Below, in pieces: positions 12,544 through 23,300 of a DNA stretch of 64,000 nucleotides. A program made the position numbers and the translations under genes. Under the pieces are notes generated by a model that ran no database searches, was not told where the DNA came from, and worked only from the letters and a program-made list of their open reading frames with translations. This stretch comes from Rhipicephalus microplus (Eukaryota > Arthropoda > Arachnida > Ixodida > Ixodidae). Each line of letters opens with the position of its first letter. Positions within the stretch are counted from its first letter, which is position 1. The stretch covers positions 3,782,001 through 3,846,000 of the forward strand of contig NW_027464602.1 of the NCBI RefSeq assembly GCF_043290135.1, written 5' to 3'.

Positions 12544-14458
12544 TTGCGCCACGAAGACAGTCCTGCTCCACTCTCACCACCATCAGAACATATTTTCAAA
12601 GCTAGTACCGCAAAGAAAAAAGCAACAAACCACTCCTGGGAGGGCTCGACACTCCAACCTTTCGGTCAACAGCCGATCGCGCTAGCCCATTGCGCCACGG
12701 AGACAGTCTTGCTCATCTCTCACCACCATCAGAACATATCATCAAAGCTATCAGCCCAAAGAAAAAAAAGCATGGCACCACCACCGGGTGGGCTCGAACC
12801 TCCAACTTTTCGGTTAACAGCCGATCGCGCTGGCCAATTGCGCCACGGAGACAGTCCTGCTCCACTCTCACCACAAATAGAACATATCTTCAAAGCTATC
12901 AGCCCAAAGAAAAAAAAAGCGCTGCACCACCACCGGGTGGGCTCGAACCTCCAACCTTACGGTTAACAGCCGATCGCGCTAGCCAATTGCCCCACGGAGA
13001 CAGTCGTGCTCCACTCTCACCATCGTCAGAACATTTCTTCAGATCTATCACCCCAAAGAAAAAAAAAGCGCCGCACCACCACCGGTTGGGCTCGAACCTC
13101 CAACTTTTCGGTTAACAGCCGATCGCGCTAGCCAATTGCGCCACGAAGACAGTCCTGCTCCACTCTCACCACCATCAGAACATATTTTCAAAGCTAGTAC
13201 CGCAAAGAAAAAAGCAACAAACCACTCCTGGGAGGGCTCGAGACTCCAACCTTTCGGTTAACAGCGGATCGCGCTAGCCCATTGCGCCACGGAGGCAGTC
13301 TTGCTCCACTCTCACCATCATCAGAACATATCTTCAAAGCTATAAGCGCAAAGAAAAAAAAGCGCTGCACCACCACCGGGTGGGCTCGAACCTCCATCCT
13401 TTCGGTTAATAGCCGATCGCGCTAGCCCATTGCGCCACGGAGACAGTCTTGCCCCACTCTCACCACCATCAAAACATATCTTCAAAGCTATCAGCGCAAA
13501 GAAAAAAAAGCGCCGCACCACCACCGGGTGTGCTCGAACCTCCAACCTTTCGGTTAACAGCCGATCGCGCTAGCCAATTGCGCCAGGGAGGCAGTCCTGC
13601 TCCACTCTCACCACCATCAGAACATATCTTCAAAGCTATCAGCACAAAGAAAAAAAAGCGCCGCACCACCACCGGGTAGGCTCGAAGCTCCAACCTTTCG
13701 GTTAAAAGCCGATCGCGCTAGCCAATTGCGCCATGGAGACAGTCCTGCTTCCTCTCACCACCATGAGAACATAACTTCAAAGCTATCAGCCCAAAGAAAA
13801 AAAAGCACCGCACCACCACCGGGTTGGCTCGAACCTCCAACCTTTCGGTTAACAGCCGCTCGCGCTAGCCAATTGCCCCGAGGAGACAGTCGTGCTCCAC
13901 TCTCACCACCGTCAGAACATTTCTTCAGAGCTATCACCCCAAAGAAAAAAAAGCGCCGCACCACCACCGGTTGGGCTCGAACCTCAAATCTTTCGGTTAA
14001 CAGCCGATCGCGCTAGCCAATTGCGCCACGAAGACAGTCCTGCTTCACTCTCAACACCATCAGAACATATCTTCAAAGCTATTACCGCAAAGAAAAAAGC
14101 AACACACCACTCCCGGGAGGGCTCGAAACTCCAACCTTTCGGTCAACAGCCGATCGCGCTAGCCCATTGCGCCACGGAGACAGTCTTGCTCATCTCTCAC
14201 CACCATCAGAACATATCATCAAAGCTATCAGCCCAAAGAAAAAAAAGCACGGCACCACCACCGGGTGGGCTCGAACCTCCAACTTTTCGGTTAACAGCCG
14301 ATCGCGCTGGCCAATTGCGCCACGGAGACAGTTCTGCTCCCCTCTCACCACAAATAGAACATATCTTCAAAGCTATCAGCCCAAAGAAAAAAAGGCGCCG
14401 CACCACCACCGGGTGGGCTCGAAACTCTAACCTTTCGGTTAACAGCCGATCGCGCTAG
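12544..14458 (-). repeat. Higher-order repeat family 2, copy 2
   Basis: Second copy of the block seen at 4148-6212, one monomer shorter between the equivalents of 4557 and 4650. A third, partial copy follows directly: positions 5093-6100 correspond to about 14964-15970 with a constant shift of 9871 bp. Confidence 0.65.
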
Positions 14459-17400
14459 CCAATTGCGCCACGGAGACAGTCCTGCTCCACTCTCACCACC
14501 GTCAGAACATTTCTTCAGAGCTATCAGCCCAAAGAAAAAAAAGCGCTGCACCACCACCGGGTGGGCTCGAACCTCCAACCTTACGGTTAACAGCCGATCG
14601 CGCTAGCCAATTGCCCCACGGAGACAGTCGTGCTCCACTCTCACCATCGTCAGAACATTTCTTCAGATCTATCACCCCAAAGAAAAAAAAAGCGCCGCAC
14701 CACCACCGGTTGGGCTCGAACCTCCAACTTTTCGGTTAACAGCCGATCGCGCTAGCCAATTGCGCCACGAAGACAGTCCTGCTCCACTCTCACCACCATC
14801 AGAACATATTTTCAAAGCTAGTACCGCAAAGAAAAAAGCAACAAACCACTCCTGGGAGGGCTCGAGACTCCAACCTTTCGGTTAACAGCGGATCGCGCTA
14901 GCCCATTGCGCCACGGAGGCAGTCTTGCTCCACTCTCACCATCATCAGAACATATCTTCAAAGCTATAAGCGCAAAGAAAAAAAAAGCGCTGCACCACCA
15001 CCGGGTGGGCTCGAACCTCCATCCTTTCGGTTAATAGCCGATCGCGCTAGCCCATTGCGCCACGGAGACAGTCTTGCCCCACTCTCACCACAATTAGAAC
15101 ATATCTTCAAAGCTATCAGCCCAAAGAAAAAAAAGCACCGCACCACCACCGGGTGGGCTCGAACCTCCAACCTTTCGTTTAACAGCCAATCGCGCTAGCC
15201 AATTGCGCCACGGACACAGTCCTGCTCCACTCTCACCACCATCAGAACATATCTTCAAAGCTATCAGCACAAAGAAAAAAAAGCGCCGCACCACCACCGG
15301 GTAGGCTCGAAACTCCAACCTTTCGGTTAACAGCCGATCGCGCTAGCCAATTGCGCCATGGAGACAGTCCTGCTTCCTCTCACCACCATGAGAACATAAC
15401 TCTAAAGCTATCAGCCCAAAGAAAAAAAAGCACCGCACCACCACCGGGTGGGCTCGAACCTCCAACCTTTCAGTTAACAGCCGCTCGCGCTAGCCAATTG
15501 CCCCGAGGAGACAGTCGTGCTCCACTCTCACCACCGTCAGAACATTTCTTCAATGCTATCACCCCAAAGAAAAAAAAGCGCCGCACCACCACCGGTTCGG
15601 CTAGAACCTCAAACCTTTCGGTTAACAGCCGATCGCGCTAGCCAATTGCGCCACGAAGACAGTCCTGCTTCACTCTCAACACCATCAGAACATATCTTCA
15701 AAGCTATTACCGCAAAGAAAAAAGCAACACACCACTCCCGGGAGGGCTCGAAACTCCAACCTTTCGGTCAACAGCCGATCGCGCTAGCCCATTGCGCCAC
15801 GGAGACAGTCTTGCTCATCTCTCACCACCATCAGAACATATCATCAAAGCTATCAGCCCAAAGAAAAAAAAGCACGGCACCACCACCGGGTGGGCTCGAA
15901 CCTCCAACTTTTCGGTTAACAGCCGATCGCGCTGGCCAATTGCGCCACGGATACAGTCCTGCTCCACTCTCACCACAATTAGAACATATCTTCAAAGCTA
16001 TCAGCCCAAAGAAAAAAAAAGCGCCGCACCACCACCGGGTGGGCTCGAACCTCCAACCTTTCGGTTAACAGCAGATCGCGCTAGCGAATTGCGCCACGGA
16101 GAGAATCGTGCTCCACTCTCACCACCATCAGAACATATCTTCAAAGCTATCAGCGCAAAGAAAAAAAAGCGCCACACCACCACCGGGTGGGCTCGAACCT
16201 CCAACCTTTCGGTTAACAGCCGATCGCGCAAGCCAATTTCGCCACGGAGGCAGTCCTGCTCCACTCTCACCACCATCAGAACATATCTTCAAAGGTATCG
16301 CCCCAAAGAAAAAAAAGCGCCGCACCACCACTGCGTGGGCTCGAACCTCCGACTTTTCGGTTAACAGCCGATCGCGCTAGCCAATTGCGCCACGGAGACA
16401 GTCCTGCTCCACTCTCACCACCATCAGAACATATCTTCAAAGCTATCAGCCCAAAGAAAAAAACCACAGCACCACCACCGAGTGGGCTCGAACCTCCAAC
16501 CTTTCGGTTAACAGCCCATCGCGCTAGCCTATTGCGCCACGGAGACAGTCCTGCTCTACTCTCACCACGATCAGAACATTTCTTCAGAGCTATCACCCCA
16601 AAGAAAAAAAAAGCGCCGCACCACCACCGGTTGGGCTCGCCTCCAACCTTTCGGATAACAGCCGATCGCGCTAGCCAATCGCCCCACGGAGACAGTCGTG
16701 CTCCAATGTCACCATCGTCAGAACATTTCTTCAGAGCTATCACCCCAAAGAAAAAAAAGCGCCGCACCACCACCGGTTGGGCTCGAACCTCCAACCTTTC
16801 GGTTAACAGCCGACCGCGCTAGCCATTGCGCCACGAAGACAGTCCTGCTCCACTCTCACCACCATCAGAACATATCTTCAAAGCTATTACCGCAAAGAAA
16901 AAAGCAAAACACCACTCCCGGGAGGGCTCGAACCTCCAACTTAACTTTCCGGTTAACAGCCAATCACGCTAGCCAATCGCGCCACGGAGACAGTCCGGCT
17001 TCACTCTCACCACCATCAGAACATATCTTCAATGCTATCAGCCCAAAGAAAAAAAGCGCCCCAGCATCACCGGGTGGGCTCGAACTTCCGACCTTTTGGT
17101 TAACAGCCCATCGCGCTAGCCAATTGCGCCACGGAGACAGTCCTGCTCCACTCTCACCACCATCAGAACATATCTTCAAAGCTATCAGCCCAAAGAAAAA
17201 AAAGCGCCGCACCACCACCGGGTGGGCTCGAACCTCCAAATTTTCAGTTAACAGCCGATCAGGCTAGCCAATTGCGCCACGGAGACAGTCCTGCTTCACT
17301 CTCACCACCATCATAACATATCTTCAAAGCTATCAGCCCAAAGAAAAAAAAGCGCCGCACCACCACCGGGTGGGCTCGAAACTCTAACCTTTCGGTTAAC

Positions 17401-18501
17401 AGCCGATCGCGCTAGCCAATTGCGCCACGGAGACAGTCCTGCTCCACTCTCACCACCGTCAGAACATTTCTTCAGAGCTATCAGCCCAAAGAAAAAAAAA
17501 GCGCTGCACCACCACCGGGTGGGCTCGAACCTCCAACTTTTCGGTTAACAGCCGATCGCGCTGGCAAAATGCGCCACGGAGAAAGTCCTGCTCAACTTTC
17601 ACCACAATTAGAACATATCTTCAAAGCTATCAGCCCAAAGAAAAAAAAAGCGACGCACCACCACCGGGTGGGCTCGAACCTCCAACGTTTCGGTTAACAG
17701 CTGATCGCGCTAGCCAATTGCGCCACGGGGACCGTCCTGCTCCACTCTCACCACAATTAAAACATATCTTCAAAGCTATCAGCCCAAAGAAAAAAAAGCG
17801 CCGCACCACCACCGGGTGGGCTCGAACCTCCAAATTTCGGTTAACAGCTGATCGCGCTAGCCAATGCGCCACGGGGACCGTCCTGCTCCACTCTCACCAC
17901 AATTAGAACATATCTTCAAAGCTATCAGCCCAAAGAAAAAAAAAGCGCCGCACCACCACTGGGTGGGCTTGAACCTCCGACTTTTCGGTTAACAGCCGAT
18001 CGCGCTAGCCAATTGCGCCACGGAGACAGTCCTGCTCCACTCTCACCACCATCAGAACATATCTTCAATGCTATCAGCCCAAAGAAAAAAACCACAGCAC
18101 CACCACCGGGTGGGCTCCAACCTCCAACTATTCGGTTAACAGCCGATCACGCTAGCCAATTGCGCCACGGAGACAGTCCTGCTTCACTCTCACCACCATC
18201 ATAACATATCTTCAAAGCAATCAGCCCAAAGAAAAAAAAGCGCCGCACCACCACCGGGTGGGCTCGAAACTCTAACCTTTCGGTTAACAGCCGACCGCGC
18301 TAGCCATTTGCGTCACGCAGACAGTCCTGCTCCACTCTCACCACCGTCAGAACATTTCTTCAGAGCTATCAGCCCAAAGAAAAAAAAGCACCGCACCACC
18401 GCCGGGTGGGCTCGAACCTCCAACCTTTCGGTTAACAGCCGCTCGCGCTAGCCAATTGCGCCACGGAGACAGTCGTGCTCCACTCTCACCACCATCAGAA
18501 C

Positions 18502-18505
18502 ATAT
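18502..18505. repeat. Target-site duplication (left copy), ATAT
   Basis: ATAT directly precedes the 5' LTR and is repeated at 24489-24492 directly after the 3' LTR. Removing the element and one copy restores the usual satellite sequence CAGAACATATCTTCAAAG, which proves the insertion boundaries. Confidence 0.95.
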
Positions 18506-18708
18506 TGCCACGTTCCATTTCCCAAGTTTTTGTTATCGTCCGAAAACACCGCACGATTCTCAGCGCAAACCGCGCCTGCAGTTTTCTAGCAGGTTCCGGA
18601 CTGTAGTAGATCATTTCGATAAGATCACGCCCACTGTGCGAACGGTACAGATTGTTCTGGAAGCTACGCCACCGCCAGCGATAACGCTAGAACATTCGAC
18701 GGCAAGAG

Positions 18709-18714
18709 TATAAA
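18709..18714 (+). promoter_or_regulatory. TATA box in 5' LTR
   Basis: TATAAA in AGAGTATAAATGCCG, about 200 bp into the LTR and about 140 bp before the AATAAA signal. This is the expected place for the Pol II promoter that would drive the genomic RNA. The same box is present in the 3' LTR at 24285-24290. Confidence 0.75.
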
Positions 18715-18850
18715 TGCCGACGCGCTTCGCCGCTTGTCAGTTGTTGATCGAAGGCCGACGCTCCGTTCGCCGCTATCAGTCCGAGACTGCTATCTGTGCG
18801 AGAATGTTGCTGTAATTGGACTTTCAGTTTACCGGGCACAGGTTCGCCCA

Positions 18851-18856
18851 AATAAA
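18851..18856 (+). promoter_or_regulatory. AATAAA polyadenylation signal copy in 5' LTR
   Basis: AATAAA within CCCAAATAAACAG. The functional copy is expected to be the one in the 3' LTR; this one must be ignored during transcription of the genomic RNA. Confidence 0.55.
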
Positions 18857-18914
18857 CAGTTAAATCCTAACACGAAGTCTCCTGTCTTCGGCCACGTCAC
18901 GACCCCGTGACATC

Positions 18915-18932
18915 TGGTGGAGGTGCTGCTTC
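18915..18932 (+). other. Putative primer-binding site
   Basis: TGGTGGAGGTGC begins two bases after the LTR end, the expected distance, and starts with TGG, the complement of a tRNA 3' CCA. The matching tRNA would end GCACCTCCACCA. I cannot name that tRNA with confidence. It is not obviously the tRNA-Asn of the surrounding satellite. Confidence 0.6.
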
Positions 18933-18936
18933 GTTC

Positions 18937-20301
18937 ATGTACCGGACGCCCCCGTCAAGCCGTGAACCCAGCCCACGTCGCGGAGAAGACACCGACACCA
19001 ACCAGGAGCAGCGAACAAGCCGCCGACAGCAAGGGCTACCACCGGAGTACGGGCTTCTACCAGACAAGGCGCGGAAGACGAAGGCCATGACCGCGACTGC
19101 AGCGACAATGACAACCGCAGCGTCCCAGCCCACGATGGTCATGCATCAACCCAGGGAACCACCAATTTTCCATGGGTCATCGTTCGAAGACCCGGAGTCC
19201 TGGCTGGAGACATACGACCGTGTGGCCGCCCTCAACCACTGGGACCATGACGAAAAGCTGCGTCGTGTGTTCTTCTATTTGGAAGACACCGCAAGGACTT
19301 GGCTTGAAAATCGGGAGTCCACGCTCCGAACGTGGGATGTTTTCTGCGGCGCATTCCTTCAAACGTTCGCGAGCGTCGCTCGCAAAGAGAGGGCCGCTGC
19401 TTTATTAGAGACTCGGGTTCAGCTACCAAATGAAAATGTCGCCATTTTCACAGAAGAAATGACCCGACTATTCCGTCACGCTGATCCAGACATGCCTGAG
19501 GAGAAAAAAGTTCGTTTCCTCATGCGAGGGGTCAAACAGGAGCTCTTCGCGGGACTGATGAGAAACCCACCGATAACCGTCCAAGAATTTGTAGCAGAAG
19601 CGACCACTATCGAAAAGACCCTGGACATGCGCACCAGACAGTATAATCGTCGCCTGACTGCAGACTGCGCTGCTGCTCAAGCCAGTAACTCCGGAGACCT
19701 GCGTGAAACGATCCGAGCGATCGTGCTGGAAGAGCTGCGCAAGCTGTTGCCTTCGGCCCAGCCTCAAGTGGATTCAATTGCCGACATTGTGCGAGAAGAA
19801 GTTCGGCAATCGCTTCAAATTCCCCACGCACTGCTGCCCGAGCCGGAAGCTATGAGCTACGCCGCTGCACTGCGCCACAACGCTCCTCCCCGTCCACGCC
19901 AAAACGCCGCCCCATCGCACTTCCGTCGACAGACGCCACCGCCGCCACCACCCCCACCGACGTCATACCGTTCGCCAGCGGCCCAGCGCAGTGCACCGAG
20001 GAAGACTGACGTCTGGCGCACCCCTGACCATCGCCCGCTCTGCTACCACTGCGGCGAGGCCGGACACACATACCGCCGTTGCCAGTACCGACAGATGGGA
20101 CTGCGTGGCTTCGCCGTCAATGCACCGCGTCCACAGCCAGGAGAACGACCACGTGACATCGCCGACTACCTGACAGGAACTCGGTGGACACCACGAAGCC
20201 CTTCGCGTTCGCCGTCGCCCAGCCGCCGCACGTCACCGCACTACCGGCAGTACTCTGGCCCAACGCGGGGCCGGTCTCCTAGCCCGTATCCGGGAAACTA
20301 G
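18937..20301 (+). CDS. gag: Gag polyprotein of Ty3/Gypsy element
   Basis: 454 residues if read from the ATG at 18937, 24 nt after the LTR. The frame stays open a little upstream, but only through a GTG. Residues of about 70-230 form a retrotransposon-type Gag core (F-x-G motif, WLETYD, then FLQTFAS and a helix-rich stretch). A proline-rich linker of about 310-350 follows. One CCHC zinc knuckle has C369, C372, H377 and C382 with C-x2-C-x4-H-x4-C spacing, which in this family binds the element RNA. The C-terminus is rich in Arg-Ser and Ser-Pro repeats. Gag would assemble the cytoplasmic particle. The stop TAG (20299) directly follows the slippery heptamer, so most ribosomes should end here and a fraction continue into pol. 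Confidence 0.93.
   Translation: MYRTPPSSREPSPRRGEDTDTNQEQRTSRRQQGLPPEYGLLPDKARKTKAMTATAATMTTAASQPTMVMHQPREPPIFHGSSFEDPESWLETYDRVAALNHWDHDEKLRRVFFYLEDTARTWLENRESTLRTWDVFCGAFLQTFASVARKERAAALLETRVQLPNENVAIFTEEMTRLFRHADPDMPEEKKVRFLMRGVKQELFAGLMRNPPITVQEFVAEATTIEKTLDMRTRQYNRRLTADCAAAQASNSGDLRETIRAIVLEELRKLLPSAQPQVDSIADIVREEVRQSLQIPHALLPEPEAMSYAAALRHNAPPRPRQNAAPSHFRRQTPPPPPPPPTSYRSPAAQRSAPRKTDVWRTPDHRPLCYHCGEAGHTYRRCQYRQMGLRGFAVNAPRPQPGERPRDIADYLTGTRWTPRSPSRSPSPSRRTSPHYRQYSGPTRGRSPSPYPGN
20292..20298 (+). promoter_or_regulatory. -1 ribosomal frameshift site, G GGA AAC
   Basis: In the gag frame the end reads CCG GGA AAC TAG. The heptamer G GGA AAC fits X XXY YYZ exactly and sits directly before the stop. 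The pol frame is the -1 frame and has been open since the TAG at 20280, so the overlap is only 20283-20301. Slipping would join gag to CTA GGG GCA at 20298. GGGAAAC is an established class of -1 slippery sequence in retroviruses. Use in this element is inferred. Confidence 0.85.
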
Positions 20302-23300
20302 GGGCAGCAACCGGTGGAGGTGCGGTTGCTGTGCGACGAACTACCGAAGATCCTCCGACGACGACGACGCCGCGACGGAGCTTTCCGAACACAACGCCAG
20401 CCAGGCAAAGCCCTGACGGCGAAAGCTCATTTACCGAAGGTGGCCTGACGACGCAGCATGGAAGCAGCGGAACAAGCCGACGCAGCCGTGACCCGACGCC
20501 ACACCCTAACTGTAATGCGAGACGGCGAACTAGCGACCTCGACGTTCTTATCGACGGCCACAGTGTGACTGCTCTCGTCGATACTGGAGCCGACTATTCT
20601 GTCATCAGTGGGTCGTTCGCCGCGAAGTTAAAGAAAGTTAGGACAGCTTGGAAAGGCCCTGAAATCCGCACAGCCGGAGGTCATCTCGTAACGCCTGCAG
20701 GAATCTGCACAGCGAGAGTCACCATTAACGGCCGTATTTATCCTACCGACTTCGTAGTCCTACAGCGTTGCTCGAGAGATGTCATCCTTGGCATGGACTT
20801 CTTATGCCTCCATGGTGCTGTCATCAACCTAAAAACAAAGTCGATAACGTTATCCACAGAAGAAGCACTACCGCCGCGCACGCCGTCAGGACACCATGCC
20901 TTGAATGTGCTGGAAGAACAAGTCACCATTCCGCCTCGCTCAAGCGTCATTATTTCAGTCGGCGCTCCTAAATCACCTGACTTGGAAGGCATCGTTGAAG
21001 GCAGTCAGCATCTGTTGGTCACCCGAAATATTTGCGTCGCAAGAGGAATTGCAGAGCTGCGGGGAGGCAAAGCAACGGTTTTGCTCACGAATTTCAGCAA
21101 TGAGTACAAACATGTGAACAAAGGAACAACGGTCGCATACATCGAAGAAATTGTCGAAGCCACCAGTGCTTTCGCCCTCGCCGATTCTGCGGAACCTGCT
21201 CAGAGGAACCAAGCCCCTCCCATAGCTTTCGACGTCAATCCCAGACTTCCGAACGATAAGCAAGAACAGCTCAAGGCCGTGCTCCTGCAATACGAAGATT
21301 GCTTTACGCCGTCATCGAAAATTCGGCAGACCCCAATCACGAAACATCGCATCATAACCGAAGAAAATGCCAGACCACTCCGTCAGAGTCCGTACAGGGT
21401 TTCGACGCGAGAACGTGAGGCCATGAAGAGACAAGTTGATGAAATGCTGCGGGATGACATTATCCAGCCGTCCAAGAGTCCATGGGCATCCCCCGTGGTG
21501 TTAGTGAAGAAAAAGGATGGGACCCTACGTTTCTGCGTCGATTATCGCCGCCTGAACAAAATCACAAGAAAGGACGTGTATCCCCTCCCACGAATAGACG
21601 ACGCACTTGATCGGCTCCATAACGCCAAGTACTTTTCGTCAATGGACCTTAAGACTGGCTATTGGCAAATCGAAGTCGACGAAAGAGACCGAGAGAAGAC
21701 GGCGTTCATAACACCGGACGGCCTCTTCGAGTTTAAGGTGATGCCCTTCGGCCTTTGCTCAGCGCCTGCAACGTTTCAACGCGTTATGGATACAGTACTG
21801 GCAGGATTGAAGTGGCAGACTTGCCTTGTGTACTTGGACGACGTCGTCGTGTTTTCCTCGAGTTTCGACGAGCATCTTCGGCGCCTTGAAGCTGTACTTC
21901 AAGCCATCAAGACTTCCGGACTCACACTGAAGCCAGAAAAGTGCAGATTTGCGTATGAGGAGCTCTTGTTTCTGGGGCACGTTATCAGCAAGTCTGGAGT
22001 TCGTCCCGATCCGCGGAAAACAGCCGCCATCGCCGACTTCCCGCCGCCCACTGACAAGAAAGCCGTGCGTCGATTTCTGGGCCTGTGTGCCTATTATAGG
22101 CGGTTCGTGAAAAACTTCGCCCGCATCGCCGATCCTCTCACTAACCTTACCAAGGCCGACGTGGAGTTTAAGTGGGAAACGCCGCAGGAACACGCTTTCC
22201 TGGAGCTTAAACATCGCCTCCAGGCGCCTCCGTTACTTGCCCATTTCGACGAATTCGCCGAGACAGAAATACATACTGACGCAAGCAGCGTAGGTCTTGG
22301 CGCCGTTCTTGTGCAGAGGGCTGACGGACTTGAAAGGGTTATTAGTTACGCCAGTCGATCGCTATCCAAAGCAGAAGCAAATTATTCCACAACAGATAAG
22401 GAGTGCCTCGCCATCATCTGGGCTACGTCGAAATTTCGCCCCTACCTCTACGGCAGGCCCTTCAAAGTTGTGAGCGACCACCACGCATTGTGTTGGCTAG
22501 CCACCTTGAAGGACCCCTCAGGTCGCCTCGCACGATGGAGCCTGAGACTTCAAGAATATGACATTACTGTCATTTACAAGTCCGGCAAAAAACACTCCGA
22601 CGCCGACTGTCTCTCTCGTGCGCCTGTCGACCAACCGCTACCCGACGACCCGGATGACGACTACTTCTTAGGAACGATAACTACCGACGACTTCGCTGAA
22701 CGACAGAGGGCCGACCCGGAACTTAAGGCCCTAATAGAATACCTCGAAGGCAGGACCGCCGAAGTCCCGAAGATATTCAAGCGCGCACTTGCGTCGTTCT
22801 TTCTACGAAACGGTCTTCTACAAAAGAAAAACTTTTCACCGCTTCGAGCTAAGTACCTTCTTGTGGTGCCTTCAGCTCTGCGACCAGAACTCCTGCAGGC
22901 CCTTCACGACGATCCGACGGCAGGGCACCTCGGTGTTTCTCGCACGCTCGCGAGGATACAAGAAAGGTACTACTGGCCACGTCTTACCACCGACGTCACT
23001 CGTTATGTGAGAACATGCCGGGACTGTCAGCGACGCAAGACACCGCCGACAAGGCCAGCGGGACTTCTGCAGCCAATTGATCCACCTTGCCGACCTTTCC
23101 AGCAGATTGGTATGGACCTACTGGGGCCGTTCCCGACGTCGGCTTTCGGAAACAAGTGGATCGTGGTAGCTACCGACTACCTCACCCGCTACGCCGAGAC
23201 AAAAGCCCTGCCAAAAGGCAGTGCATCCGAAGTAGCTAAATTCTTCGTCGAAAATATCGTCCTACGTCATGGCGCCCCAGAGGTCCTTATCACCGACAGA

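Larger units (their letters stand above)
1..18505 (-). repeat. tRNA-Asn-derived tandem satellite, block A
   Basis: Head-to-tail array of about 125 monomers averaging about 147 bp; successive copies of the 5' acceptor strand start at 331, 478, 626, 772, 920, 1064 and 1212. On the minus strand each monomer has a tRNA-Asn-like part with TGGCGCAATTGG (fits the A-box consensus), anticodon loop CTGTTAA and GGTTCGAGCCC (fits the B-box consensus). A run of 6-9 T follows, then a conserved spacer containing GATAGCTTTGAAGATATG. No other gene is visible in the block. Monomer subtypes differ mainly between the T-run and the T loop. Whether the units are transcribed is unknown; Pol III capability is inferred from the motifs. 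The block runs off the left edge of the window and is cut on the right by the LTR element at 18506. Confidence 0.93.
18506..18912 (+). repeat. 5' long terminal repeat
   Basis: 407 bp starting TGCCACG and ending GTGACA, identical to 24082-24488 apart from one base. It contains TATAAA at 18709 and AATAAA at 18851, consistent with U3 promoter and R/U5 polyadenylation functions. Confidence 0.96.

Noticed and set aside
27..18204. Many open frames of 60-190 codons on both strands in the satellite, encoding repeated peptides such as HIFKAISPKKKK and NWLARSAVNRKVGGSS
   Set aside because: They are translations of the same 147-bp monomer in different frames. Because 147 is a multiple of three, the frames stay open across several monomers. 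They start and stop with monomer variation, lack conserved boundaries, and overlap each other on both strands.
1..18505. Annotating every monomer as a functional tRNA-Asn gene
   Set aside because: Stems have shared mismatches (A27-A43, T-stem A-A, partial acceptor), so function in translation is not supported. Representative copies are listed as pseudogenes instead.
18456..18713. An 85-codon open frame crossing the satellite-LTR boundary
   Set aside because: It joins satellite to LTR sequence by chance at the insertion point. A similar frame at 23981-24289 is its counterpart in the 3' LTR.
18907..18936. Gag start at the GTG at 18907
   Set aside because: It lies inside the LTR end and is not an ATG. 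The first ATG in frame is at 18937, after the primer-binding site.
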